Positions 15,134 through 25,600 of a DNA stretch of 64,000 nucleotides are shown here, one piece after another. Position 1 is the stretch's first letter; each line of letters starts with the position of its first letter. The position numbers and the translations under genes were made by a program. The notes beneath the pieces were generated by a model. The model saw only the letters and a program-made list of their open reading frames with translations. It ran no database searches and had not been told where the DNA came from. The stretch comes from a virus. The stretch is taken from positions 1 to 64,000 of IMG/VR virus record IMGVR_UViG_3300009181_000066. One strand, written 5' to 3'.

Positions 15134-16002
15134 TTATGAACTTAAAAAGACTAATTAGAAACGAAGTATTCAAGATTGTTAAAGAAGGTATTTCTGAAGA
15201 AGGAGTTCCTGATTTAAAATATTATGCTTTTGACTGGGACGACAATATTTTATTTATGCCGACAACTATTATTGTTTTAGACGATAATGATGATGAGGTA
15301 AAAATGAGTACAGAAGATTTTGCTGAATATAGAGGTCAAATCGGTAATGAAAATTTTGAATATAAAGGTAAAACTATTGTTGGTTACGCAAATAATCCTT
15401 ATCGTAATTTTACAGTAGAGGGTGATAAAAACTTTTTAACTGATTGTATGTTAGCAAAAACAGGTCCGTCTTGGGGAGATTTTGTGGAATGTATAAATGG
15501 TGGGTCCGTATTTGCAATAATTACAGCAAGAGGACATTCCCCTGAAGTAATGAAAGAAGCAACATATAACCTTATTATTAGTAACCATCAAGGAATTGAT
15601 TCAAAAAGATGTGTAGAGAACTTAAAAAGATATATATCATTAATTATGGATCAAGATGCCAGTGGACTTTCAGATAAAGAAGTTATAGACGATTATTTAG
15701 AACTTTGTTATTTTGCACCTGTTACAAATCCTGGTTTCGGAGGTGGTTCAGCATCAAATCCCGAAGAAGGGAAAATAATTGCTTTAAGACATTTCATTTC
15801 ATACTGTAAAGAACTTTCAAATGAGATTGGGGTAAAAGGATTATTTAAAAATGATATGTTAAATAAAGAACCAAAAATTGGGTTTTCAGACGATGACCCA
15901 AGAAACATAGAAAAGATATCAGGGTTTTTAGAAAAAGAATATCCAGAAAAACCAGTAGATATATATTTAACTAAAGGGGGAGAAAAAAGAAAAGTTAATT
16001 AA
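15130..16002 (+). CDS. HAD-superfamily phosphatase-like protein
   Basis: 290 aa. HAD motif I is YYAFDWDDNIL (nucleophile D35, D37), motif II is AIITARGHS (T132), and motif III/IV is GFSDDDPRNIE (D254-D256). All catalytic residues for Mg-dependent phosphoryl transfer are therefore present. The substrate is unknown; a nucleotide or a polynucleotide 3' phosphate is plausible in a phage. A cap-like insert lies between motifs I and II (about residues 45-125). The first 20 residues (MIMNLKRLIRNEVFKIVKEG) form a separate basic helix outside the HAD core. It is translated in a 4-nt overlap with the 45-aa peptide, amid tail genes, which is an odd place for a metabolic enzyme. Confidence 0.8.
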   Translation: MIMNLKRLIRNEVFKIVKEGISEEGVPDLKYYAFDWDDNILFMPTTIIVLDDNDDEVKMSTEDFAEYRGQIGNENFEYKGKTIVGYANNPYRNFTVEGDKNFLTDCMLAKTGPSWGDFVECINGGSVFAIITARGHSPEVMKEATYNLIISNHQGIDSKRCVENLKRYISLIMDQDASGLSDKEVIDDYLELCYFAPVTNPGFGGGSASNPEEGKIIALRHFISYCKELSNEIGVKGLFKNDMLNKEPKIGFSDDDPRNIEKISGFLEKEYPEKPVDIYLTKGGEKRKVN

Positions 16003-16074
16003 TATAATTATTTACTAGTTAATACATAATTCTTAAAAAGTAGAAAGTAAATAGAAAAAAATTAAACGAACTAA

Positions 16075-16082
16075 TATTTATA
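16075..16082 (+). promoter_or_regulatory. TATTTATA late-promoter-like box of the tail tube gene
   Basis: An exact TATTTATA, 31 nt before the tube ATG, spaced as for the sheath gene. Here it runs on into TATAAATA, so both orientations are present. Confidence 0.55.
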
Positions 16083-16113
16083 AATAAAATAAAATTTTTT
16101 AAAACAAATAGAC

Positions 16114-16602
16114 ATGGCTGACTTATTAATGAAAATGCCTTTACAGTACGAACCTAAAAGACAAAACAGGTTTATACTTTCTTTCCCAAATTCACTTGGG
16201 ATTAACTCTTGGTATGTTGAATCAACTACTAGACCTAAAATTAAAATCGCTGAAGTTCCAATTCCATTTTTAAATACTGAAACTTATGTTGCTGGCAAAT
16301 TCAATTGGGAGTCAATGGATGTTACTTTTCGTGATCCAATCGGACCTTCTGCTTCACAAGCACTTATGGAATGGGTTCGTTTACATGCTGAATCTGTTAC
16401 AGGTCGTATGGGTTATGCTGCCGGATACAAAAAAGACATCACACTTGAAATGTTAGACCCAACAGGTGTTGCGGTTGAAAAGTGGTTACTTATTGGTACA
16501 TTTTTAACAGGTGTTGATTTTGACTCTTTAAGTTATGATTCGGATAAGTTAGTTACCGTTAAGGCAACACTTAGACCTGATAGATGTATTTTGGTATATT
16601 GA
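16114..16602 (+). CDS. 19: tail tube protein (gp19-like)
   Basis: 162 aa, essentially the length of T4 gp19 (163 aa). Typical elements are QNRFILSFP near the start, TTRPKIKIAEVPIPFLN, WESMDVTFRDPIGPSASQ, the helix ALMEWVRLH, and DITLEMLDPTGVAVEKW, followed by a C-terminal strand with VKATLRPDRC. It forms hexameric rings stacked into the inner tail tube. It has its own late-type box with a 31-nt spacing and is closed by a rho-independent terminator. High-level late expression is therefore expected. Confidence 0.93.
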   Translation: MADLLMKMPLQYEPKRQNRFILSFPNSLGINSWYVESTTRPKIKIAEVPIPFLNTETYVAGKFNWESMDVTFRDPIGPSASQALMEWVRLHAESVTGRMGYAAGYKKDITLEMLDPTGVAVEKWLLIGTFLTGVDFDSLSYDSDKLVTVKATLRPDRCILVY

Positions 16603-16638
16603 TTTTTTGTTTGTAAAATAAAATTAAATATTCAAGAG

Positions 16639-16665
16639 AATCCTACAGAAATGTGGGATTTTTTT
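16639..16665 (+). terminator. rho-independent terminator after the tail tube gene
   Basis: AATCCTAC-AGAAAT-GTGGGATT (8 pairs with one wobble), running into a T-tract to about 16665. It lies 36 nt after the tube stop. Confidence 0.8.
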
Positions 16666-16707
16666 ATTTACATACCTTTTAAATAAATTATTTTTAAAAT
16701 AAAAACT

Positions 16708-17460
16708 ATGAGCGACGCAGCAATTTATGGACAAGAAATGTTTTCATTACCACACGACGTGGTTTCATTACCATCAAAAGGTAAGTTTTATACACAAAAA
16801 AAAGAATCAATAAAGGTTGGGTATCTAACCGCCGAAGATGAAAATATATTATTATCTCCAAACCAAACAAAAGACGGACTGATAAATACACTTTTAAGAA
16901 ATAAAATTTATGAACCCGGATTTGACATAAACCAATTAATTGATGTTGATGTTCAAGCGATTCTTATCTTTTTAAGAAACACTTCTTTTGGGTCTGATTA
17001 TATCTTTAAAATTAAAGATCCTGCAACAAATAGAGATTTTGAACAAACAATTCTTTTAGATGAGTTAAACTATATTAAACCTGAATTGGAACCAAGTGAA
17101 GACGGGTTATTTACAATTAACTTACCAAAAAGTGGATCTGTTGTTAAATGTAGGATTTTAAATTTAGGTGACCAAAAAGAGTTAGACAAATTAAGAGAAT
17201 CATATCCACCAAATATGACAGTACCTGTAGTTACAAAAAGATTGGAGAAACAAATTATAGAATTAGATGGGGATAGGGATAGAGAAAAAATTGTAAGATT
17301 TGTGTATCAAATGCCGATTGCAGATTCAAAACACATAAGAAATACCATGTCAAAATGCGAACCTAAATTGGATTTAGAAAGAACTATTATAGCCCCGTCA
17401 GGAGAAAAAGTAACTATTGATGTTGCTTTTGGGGCTGAATTTTTTCGTCCTTTCTTCTAA
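16708..17460 (+). CDS. 26: baseplate hub / tail assembly protein (gp26-like)
   Basis: 250 aa. VVSLPSKGKFY near the start, followed by VGYLTAEDENILLSP, is characteristic of the T4 gp26-type baseplate family (T4 gp26 is 208 aa). The C-terminal half carries charged helices with KELDKLRESYPPN and GDRDREKIVRFVYQ, then ends in FGAEFFRPFF. It lies between the tube gene and the tape measure, where tail assembly chaperones are found in many tailed phages. A second ORF in the +1 frame overlaps its last 41 nt and encodes a gp51-like protein. The TTTTTTC at 17440-17446 would allow a +1 slip joining the two. Confidence 0.7.
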   Translation: MSDAAIYGQEMFSLPHDVVSLPSKGKFYTQKKESIKVGYLTAEDENILLSPNQTKDGLINTLLRNKIYEPGFDINQLIDVDVQAILIFLRNTSFGSDYIFKIKDPATNRDFEQTILLDELNYIKPELEPSEDGLFTINLPKSGSVVKCRILNLGDQKELDKLRESYPPNMTVPVVTKRLEKQIIELDGDRDREKIVRFVYQMPIADSKHIRNTMSKCEPKLDLERTIIAPSGEKVTIDVAFGAEFFRPFF

Positions 17461-17593
17461 TTACAAAAAAAATCTATTAGACGAAATTTATTATTTATCA
17501 AAATATGCAAATTTTTCATATTTTGATATCTTACGTATACCGACCTATGAGAGAAAATATTTCGTTAACAAACTAATAGAAGAAAATTCTTAA
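17420..17593 (+). CDS. 51: gp51-like tail assembly protein, +1 frame overlap with the gp26-like gene
   Basis: 57 aa if translated from the ATG at 17420, found by hand. The informative part lies after the upstream stop: KNLLDEIYYLSKYANFSYFD, then ILRIPTYERKYFVNKLIEE. The P-T-Y-E-R-K-(Y/F)-F-x-x-K-L signature is what I know from short gp51-type baseplate hub assembly proteins and tail chaperones. The 41-nt overlap and the hydrophobic, unconvincing start (MLLLGLNFFVL) make a +1 frameshift product of the upstream gene a real alternative to free initiation. It ends 38 nt before the tape measure gene. Confidence 0.6.
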   Translation: MLLLGLNFFVLSSNYKKNLLDEIYYLSKYANFSYFDILRIPTYERKYFVNKLIEENS

Positions 17594-17608
17594 AACTAAA
17601 AAACAATC

Positions 17609-17616
17609 TATTTATT
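17609..17616 (+). promoter_or_regulatory. TATTTATT variant late box
   Basis: TATTTATT, one base off the consensus, 15 nt before the tape measure ATG. Confidence 0.35.
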
Positions 17617-17631
17617 ATAAAATAGAAAATT

Positions 17632-19587
17632 ATGTTATTATTTGCTGATGAAACTCCTGAAGCGGGATATGCCGGTTCCGGAACAGAAAATTTTGGTTAT
17701 GAAAAATATCTTGAAGGGTTTAAAAATGCCGTAAAATCATCATTAGATATTGGTTATTTCCAATCATTTTTTACTGAATTAGAAGATCAGGCAGTTAAAA
17801 CAAGTAGGTCACTTGCATCTAATATTGCGGGGTATTCACAATCATTAGAAAAATCTATGATGAATGTTTATAAACAAACTGTTAAAATCGGAGGTTCAAC
17901 AAAAGATGTTATTGATTATGCCGAAGCCTTTGCTACACAAACAGGAAAGGTTCCTGCAATACAGGATGAGGTAATAGTAAACGCTATTAAAATTTCTAAA
18001 GAATTCGGAATATCAACAAAGGAAGTCGCTCAAATGGCGGGAGAGTTTAATAAAATTGGATTATCTCAATTAGCGGCAGTTAAAATGATTAGAACTATTG
18101 GGGAATCTGCAAGAAAATATGGAGTTAACGCTGGACAACTCACTAAAGTAGTTCAAGAAAACGTGAAAAAGTCATCGGCATATACATTTAAAGATGGTGT
18201 TGAAGGACTAACAAAGATGGCTGCAAAGGCTCAAAGTTTGGGTGTTGGTATAGAATCTGCTTTTAAATTATATGATGACTTTATGAATCCTGATAATGCA
18301 ATTGAATTTGCTAGTGAAATGCAAATGTTAGGTGGAGAATTTGCCGCTCAATTTGGGGACCCATTTTCAAATATGGGTGCTAGTGTTGAAGAATTAAGAG
18401 AAAAACTTACAAAATCTGCGTCATCTTTTGCCGAACTTGACGAAAATGGTGAATTTAAAATTTCTAGAGAAGGACAGAAAGCGTTAAGAATACTTGCTGA
18501 AAAAACGGGTGAAAGTGTGGAAGATTTAGCTAGTATCGCAACACAATCTGCTAAAAAAATGGATGCGCTTGGGAAAACTAAATGGGCTGGTAATATTAGT
18601 GAAGAAGATAAGGAGTTTGTTGCATCATTATCGACAATGGGTAAGGAAGGTAAATATGAAGTTAAACTTCCTGGTACTGATAATTGGGTTAAAACATCAG
18701 AAATAACTTCAAAACAAATTGAAGAACTTAAAAAAAAGACTCAAGAAGGAGAAACGCCGTTACCTGATGGTAGTCAAAATGCGTTTAATGAAAGGTTTTT
18801 AAGTTCCGCCGAAAGACAAAATAATACATTAATACAAATTAGAGATGCTTTGATTTTAAAGGCTACGCCTGAACAAGGGGCTGCCGCGGTTAAGGCATTA
18901 ACAACTTTAAGTGAAACCACAAGTGAAGTAATAACAAAGTTAACTAATATTTTACCGGTAAATGAAGTATTAACACTTTTAAAAAAGGTTAATGAACAAA
19001 CAAAAAGTTATGTGGATGATCCTGCAGGTCTGAAGGGGGATATAAAAGTTATAGTAGATGACTTGAAAGATGTTCTTAATGACAGAGATGATGTTATTGA
19101 CATAGAAGATGGATTTTTTCCTGGATCAGGTAGTGCGCCAAAAATTATGTCTGAAGGTAAAATATATAAAGGTATAGTTGGAGATCAAGTTGCGGTTGGT
19201 CCAAATCTTGATAACGCATTTGAAATGTCAAAAGAACAATTTAATACTATGAAAGTTTTAGCCGATACTTTTGGTGTTAGTGTGGAGGATTTAAAAGACC
19301 CATTTAAAATGATTGGTGCGGTAAATAAATCAAATCCAACACTACAAAGTACTTTAGGTGAAAAACCAACAAGACTTTCTGAAGTAATGACAAATAACAC
19401 CACGAATACTAATATTAACACTACAAATACACAAAATTTATCAGGAGGATTCACTATAACCATAGATGCATCAAAAGTACCAAATTCATTAGACTCAACA
19501 ATGTTGAAAAATGAAATGATGAAAGTTATGTATCAATTAAGTGATGAAATGAAAAAACAAGGAGTTTTAAATTTTAAACTTAAATAA
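17632..19587 (+). CDS. 29: tail tape measure protein (gp29-like)
   Basis: 651 aa, against 590 in T4 gp29. It is mainly alpha-helical with long Ala/Lys/Glu stretches. Characteristic tape-measure segments are VKIGGSTKDVIDYAEAFA, ISKEFGISTKEVAQMAGEF and GVEGLTKMAAKAQSLGVGIE. The middle repeats short helices, and the C-terminus is Asn/Thr-rich before a final helix (LKNEMMKVMYQLSDEMKKQ). It should set tail length inside the tube and sit in the hub. Its place directly after the gp26/gp51-like pair supports this. Gp29 sequences diverge widely, so the call rests on composition, motifs and context. Confidence 0.75.
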   Translation: MLLFADETPEAGYAGSGTENFGYEKYLEGFKNAVKSSLDIGYFQSFFTELEDQAVKTSRSLASNIAGYSQSLEKSMMNVYKQTVKIGGSTKDVIDYAEAFATQTGKVPAIQDEVIVNAIKISKEFGISTKEVAQMAGEFNKIGLSQLAAVKMIRTIGESARKYGVNAGQLTKVVQENVKKSSAYTFKDGVEGLTKMAAKAQSLGVGIESAFKLYDDFMNPDNAIEFASEMQMLGGEFAAQFGDPFSNMGASVEELREKLTKSASSFAELDENGEFKISREGQKALRILAEKTGESVEDLASIATQSAKKMDALGKTKWAGNISEEDKEFVASLSTMGKEGKYEVKLPGTDNWVKTSEITSKQIEELKKKTQEGETPLPDGSQNAFNERFLSSAERQNNTLIQIRDALILKATPEQGAAAVKALTTLSETTSEVITKLTNILPVNEVLTLLKKVNEQTKSYVDDPAGLKGDIKVIVDDLKDVLNDRDDVIDIEDGFFPGSGSAPKIMSEGKIYKGIVGDQVAVGPNLDNAFEMSKEQFNTMKVLADTFGVSVEDLKDPFKMIGAVNKSNPTLQSTLGEKPTRLSEVMTNNTTNTNINTTNTQNLSGGFTITIDASKVPNSLDSTMLKNEMMKVMYQLSDEMKKQGVLNFKLK

Positions 19588-19602
19588 AAATACCATTCAA
19601 CC

Positions 19603-19610
19603 TATTTATA
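19603..19610 (+). promoter_or_regulatory. TATTTATA late-promoter-like box
   Basis: An exact TATTTATA, 17 nt before the ATG of the 2,018-aa baseplate gene. Confidence 0.5.
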
Positions 19611-19627
19611 TAAAAAATATAAATTGA

Positions 19628-22600
19628 ATGGAAAGCCCATTATCATTTGACTCTTCTGAGAATTTTAGAAAAAAGTTATTGGTTAGAAACTTAAAACCAT
19701 ATAACGTAAATCAATCGTTTACATCGACCGACATACCTGGCATTAGTGATATTACACTAATTGATTATTCGGTTATTGATTCACCGTCTATTGACGTTAT
19801 TAGTCAAACCCAAGAAGAAATTCTTTATAATAAAAACCAATATGGTCCAACTAACGGTGATGAGGTTTATGGGAATATCGTAAACATTAATTTAAATTTA
19901 AACACCCAAACAAATCAGGGCGTGTATGATTTTTCAAAATCTATAGGATCTAAATTAGAACTTCAAGGGGAAAACCAAGAAACATTACTTTATGTGAATA
20001 ACTTATATGGCCCACAAAACCAAACAAGTTATGGGGATACCGTAAATATTAATCAAAATTTTCAAACTAATACGAATATTGGTGAATATGATATAACAGA
20101 TACTATTGGTAGTAGGTTAGAACTAGCAGGAAATCAACAGGAGGTGATATTATATACCAATAACTTATATGGTCCTCAAGGAACTAATAGTTATGGTAAT
20201 ACGGTTGATATAAATCAAAACTTACAATCAACATCAAACGTAGGTGAATACGATGTGTCGGACTCTATTGGATCTAAATTAGAAACTATTGGAAATTTCC
20301 AAGAAGTCATACTTTATACTAATAACACATATGGACCTGCAAATAGTACGAGTTATGGTGATACTGTTAATATAAACCAAAATTCACAGTCTACATCTAA
20401 TAATGGTGAGTACGGACCTATTATTTGGTCATTACAAAGAAGTACTGAACAATCAAGAAATATATTTTATGTATTAAATGAATATGGTCCTGATGGTTCA
20501 AATGGTTATGGAGATCAAATAAATGGTATATTAGATTCTAACTTACAAACCTCATCCAATCAAGGGGAGTACGGACCTTTAACGTTGACCGTTACAAAAA
20601 CTGCGGATCAGTCAAGAAATGATATGTACGTTGTTAATGAGTTTGGACCTGAAGATGATAATGGTTATGGTAATCAAATTAATGCTACCATATATACTGA
20701 TTTAATATCAAATTCTAATCAGGGCGAATACGGTCCATTAACTATGACCGTAACAAAAACAAACGATCAGATTAGAAATGAATTGTATGTTGCAAATGAA
20801 TATGGTCCTGAAAGTGATAATGGGTACGGAAATGAAATTAACACAATAATTAATTCAAATTTACAAACCACCTCAAATCAAGGGCAATATGATTACGCTT
20901 TGTCTCCACCATCTTTATCTTCACAACAGTCACAAAATGAAGCATATGGTGATAATAAGTATGTAAATGGTGATGGTAATTATGAAGAAGTAACAATAAC
21001 GGATGTTACTAGTCTAATAGAAAGAACATTTTTACCTTACGCAGATAGTAACACCACATTTATATTTGTTCCTTCTCAGTATGCACCTTATGATATTTTA
21101 CTTCAAAATGATCCACAAGGAAGTGATGGTACACTTGCTAATGATTCAAGTTTGGCTCAATTAGGTGCTGAAAAATTACAAACAGAATTTAAAGCAAGAG
21201 TTGCGTTAGAACTATTACAACAAACATTAAGTAGAGTTAATGCCTTTAATACGTCAATTAATACTGATACTGGAAACATATCAGCAAAACCAAATACCGA
21301 TCCTTTTAATGCTATCGGTATAATTTCAGGAAATATTCCATTATTGGCAAGAGACTATTCAGTTACAAGTCCCGATTTATTATTAGGTCAGGGAATTAAT
21401 TTTGCTGCAAAACTTGCGGGTCTTTATTCCCCTTATTCTTATATACCTGGAGAATATTTTGATTATCCTAAAAAACGTCTTGTCAATCAGTTATTGGAAA
21501 ATCCAATAGCGGCTGTTGTGGGATCGGCATTAGGGACAATAAATAAAATAACCAGTTTAAATATTGAAAGTGGGTCTGAATTATTTTTAGCAAACACTTC
21601 TAACGCAACTAGTGATCTTTTATTTCAGCAATTATCATATAACTCATATAGACCTGATTATAGACTAAACTCATTAAGAGACCCAAATCTTTTGGCGCCA
21701 AAACCATCTTTTTATGTTGGGGATAGAAAAACTTTCTTAAAGAGTATAACACCTATAGATCAACAGCCATTAAATAGATATGGTGATAACACAGAAGCTG
21801 CGGTTTTTGGACACGGAGGATTAGGTGCTGACTATGAGACATATAAGGGTCAAAGTGTTGGTGAGAGATTCTTCTTTGGTTTAACAACTAGAGGTTACTA
21901 TGACGGGGCAAATAATCCTAATGGTACTGACACTGGAACCATTTTTGGAGGGTTTACTTGGGGATCTTCAAATAGTGGAACTATTAATAAAAAAATTGGG
22001 TACAATAACGAAGTATTTGGTGAAACAGATCAAGGTCCGGCATTTAATCTTGGATTACAAAGTACATTAGCTGGGGATTTTAATAGTTTTAGACCAGATT
22101 CAATATTAGATGTTACAAATCAATTAGTACTGAAAGGTGAACAGGCTAAAGGTATATTTAAACAAAGACACGTAGGAAATGCTATAAGTCAAGTTAGTAA
22201 AGTTTTTAACGATGGAAATATAGAATTAACAAAAGGTTCTAGAGTTATTAGATATACAACACCAAATTCGGTGGGGTCAACGGATCAAAATGGAGTGGTT
22301 GGGTATGAGTATTGTCGAGTTTTTACAAAAGACAATCCTTACTACCTTTATAGTGATCTACAAAAAACAGATGGTAATATACGTAAATTTCAAAACTCAG
22401 TATTAAGTAATACTTACAACTTGAATATTGCACCAATGAAGGGTAATGATTCAACAAGTTTAGATGAAACAAACAAAAGAGTTAAAAAATATATGTTTTC
22501 TTTAGAAAACCTTGCTTGGCGTTCATCTAATAGACCTGGTTTTACCGTAGAAGATTTACCGGCATGTGAAATAGGTCCTAATGGTGGAAGGATAATGTGG

Positions 22601-25600
22601 TTCCCACCGTACGACTTAAAATTTGATGAAAGTGTTAAAACTCAATGGACTGACCATACTTTTTTAGGTAGGACTGAACCTGTCTACACCTATAGTAACA
22701 CATCTAGATCGGGAAGTTTAAGTTGGAAAATTTTGGTAGATCATCCATCTACTTTAAATCTTATTGTGAATAAAGAGTTAGCAAAAACATCACCGGAATC
22801 TAAATTAACAAAAATTGTAGATTCATTTTTTGCGGGATGTTTAAAATATGACATTTATGAATTGTTAAAAAAATATGCACAGTTTTCAATTAGTGATGTT
22901 TATGATGTGATATTAAGTACAAAAAATACCGACACGTTTAATCAAGCAATATCTGAACTACCACCAACAAACACTACTCAAACGTCATCATCCTCTGTCG
23001 GAGGTGGGGGCACCACAAAAGATTTTGGGGAGTATATTAATAAAGTTGCACTATATTTTGAAGATAGTGTCCCTGGTGGTGAAGACAATACTGAGTATAA
23101 TACATTATATAATACATATTTAAATGTAATTGATGGTGATTATCCTTTTAAGGCGAAAAACATTATTGTGAATTACGACAATGAAAATTACCAAGACGAT
23201 ACTACTGCCGATAAGGGAGATGTTGATTTTTTTGTTAACTATATTGATGCCACTAAAAACGGTATTAGTGATTTTAAAAGTTTTATAGTTTCTAACTATG
23301 ACAAATTTAATGAATTAAAAATAAACATTAAGGAGTTTTTAAGTCAAGGAAATAGTGAATTAACTTTAGAACTTACAGGAGGTGCATCTGCAACGGGTAG
23401 TAAATCAGCAAATAAGACATTAGGTAAAAGAAGAGTTGAGTCTATTAAGAAATGGTTAGAAACGGATGTTGATTTAAAAAAATATATTAACGATAAAAAG
23501 ATATTAAAAATAGTAGATAAAAGTGCAGGGGATGCTATAACTTTAAATGTTAGTGAAAAAAATTACAATAAAATCGATTGTGACAAACAATTTAAAGGTA
23601 ATAATGCAAACGAACAAACAGGAATATATTCAGTAAATGCTATGGCTTGTAGAACTGTTCAAGTGACCAATATTGTAATAAAAGAAATTGAAAAACCTAA
23701 CAGTAATTCAACAAACACTACTCAAACAGATACGTCAAGTGTTGCTCCTTCACCTAATGCTGCTGAAGAAAACGCACCTGTAACTCAAACTCCAACGGCA
23801 ACAAACGGACAACCACAGTCAAGTAGTAGCACTAGTAGACCTCAACCTAGACAAGATATAGTTAAAAGGTTGTTACGAAAATTGCTTACAGAATCGGATT
23901 ATTTTGAAATGATTAAGGAAAACGAACCTATGATCTACGATGGCATAAAACAAAAAATAAGACATTTTGATCCTGCATTTCACTCCATTACTCCTGAAGG
24001 GTTAAACTCAAGGTTAACGTTTTTACAACAATGTATGAGACCTGGAGATACTATACCTGCAGTTCAAAAAAACAATAATCAAACGACACTAGTTTATGGA
24101 GATGCATTTAACACCGCGTTTGGTGCACCACCTGTTTGTGTATTAAGAATTGGGGACTTTTTCCATACCAAAGTAATAATAGATAGTTTAACTCTAAAAT
24201 ATGATGAAGTTCCATTTGATTTAAATCCTGAGGGAATTGGAGTTCAACCAATGATTGCTGATGTTTCATTAAATTTTAATTTTATTGGTGGACAAGGATT
24301 AAAACAACCAATAGAACAATTACAAAACGCACTTTCTTTTAACTATTATGCAAATACTGAAGTTTATGATGAAAGGGCTGAAGAAACAGAACCTGTAGAT
24401 AAAAAATTAACAGCAGAATTAATTGACATCGCACAAGATTCTTTAGGTATACTTACTGATTTAACAAGACCTGACGAAAATAATGGGCAAACAACTATTG
24501 GTGCAATATTAACACAAGTGGTTGACCCAACGGGTAATACAATCACTGGTGATATAGAATATAAAACAGTGTTTAATGAATTAGTTGGAAATGTTGAACA
24601 ATATTTTAACTCCACTTTTGACGCTTTGAAAAAGGTTAATGAGGACTTTTTATATGGTGGAATAGTTTTATCTAGTGCCGATGTGAAATATAGAGAAGGG
24701 GAAATAATAACTACCGGATCAACAAATGGTAGGATCTTTGGGTATCCTGTTGGTATACAACAAAAGGTTGATGATTTATTTACAAAGACAAAAGAAGATG
24801 TTGATAATGATAAATGCCCATTACTATATGGTGTATTTGATCAAAACTTTAAAAATGCTGATATAAGAGATGTTAAGAAGAAAATAAAAGAAATGATTGA
24901 TAATAGAAAGGATGGTTATACTTTAAATATTAAAAAATCATATGAACAATCATTAAATTCTGAATTAAAATTAGTTAATTTAATTGATAAACTTAATTTT
25001 GTTTCAGGGGCAAGAGACGGTTATAAAAATAAAAAAAATACACCAATTATATATGAACTATCAGGACAAACTACGGGGGTTGTTGATGGATCATATGCAA
25101 ATACTTTTGACGAATATAAAGGTGATTATGCAAAAATTGCAAATGATATACAAACTTTTTATGATGGTATGTTTGTGATAATTCCACCTGATGGTGTAAC
25201 AGCATATAATGAAGATTATACTTTTGATCTTTATTTAAACATTCAAGATGAGAACTATTTACCTAGTGAAAATAGATTTTTTATGATATTTGGTAAAGAA
25301 ATCGTAGATGACCCAACAAAAATAAGCGGAGAACTTTATGACGCTGTCACTTCATCTGATGACAGAGCCAAATGGCTTGACTATTTTTATTATGTTATTA
25401 TAGGTACAAGTAGTTTAGAACTCATAGGATTACCATCAATTCAAGCAAGGTATATTGAATCGAAAAATACAGTTAATCAATTTTTTGGGATTGTTGAGAA
25501 TAGTGATTTCTACAAAAAAGTAAAAACTAATTATCAATCTGACTTGAAAAATAAAGAAAGAAAAGTATCATATAAAAAACAGGAACCATTAAACCAAACA

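Noticed and set aside
16708-17593. Treating the gp51-like stretch as a sequencing frameshift in the gp26-like gene
   Set aside because: The gp26-like protein ends at a natural-looking C-terminus, and gp51-like proteins exist as separate units in T4-type phages.
19820-20950. Regularly spaced repeats suggestive of a CRISPR array
   Set aside because: Units are imperfect, ~160 bp long and in frame within one protein; there are no short identical repeats with unique spacers.
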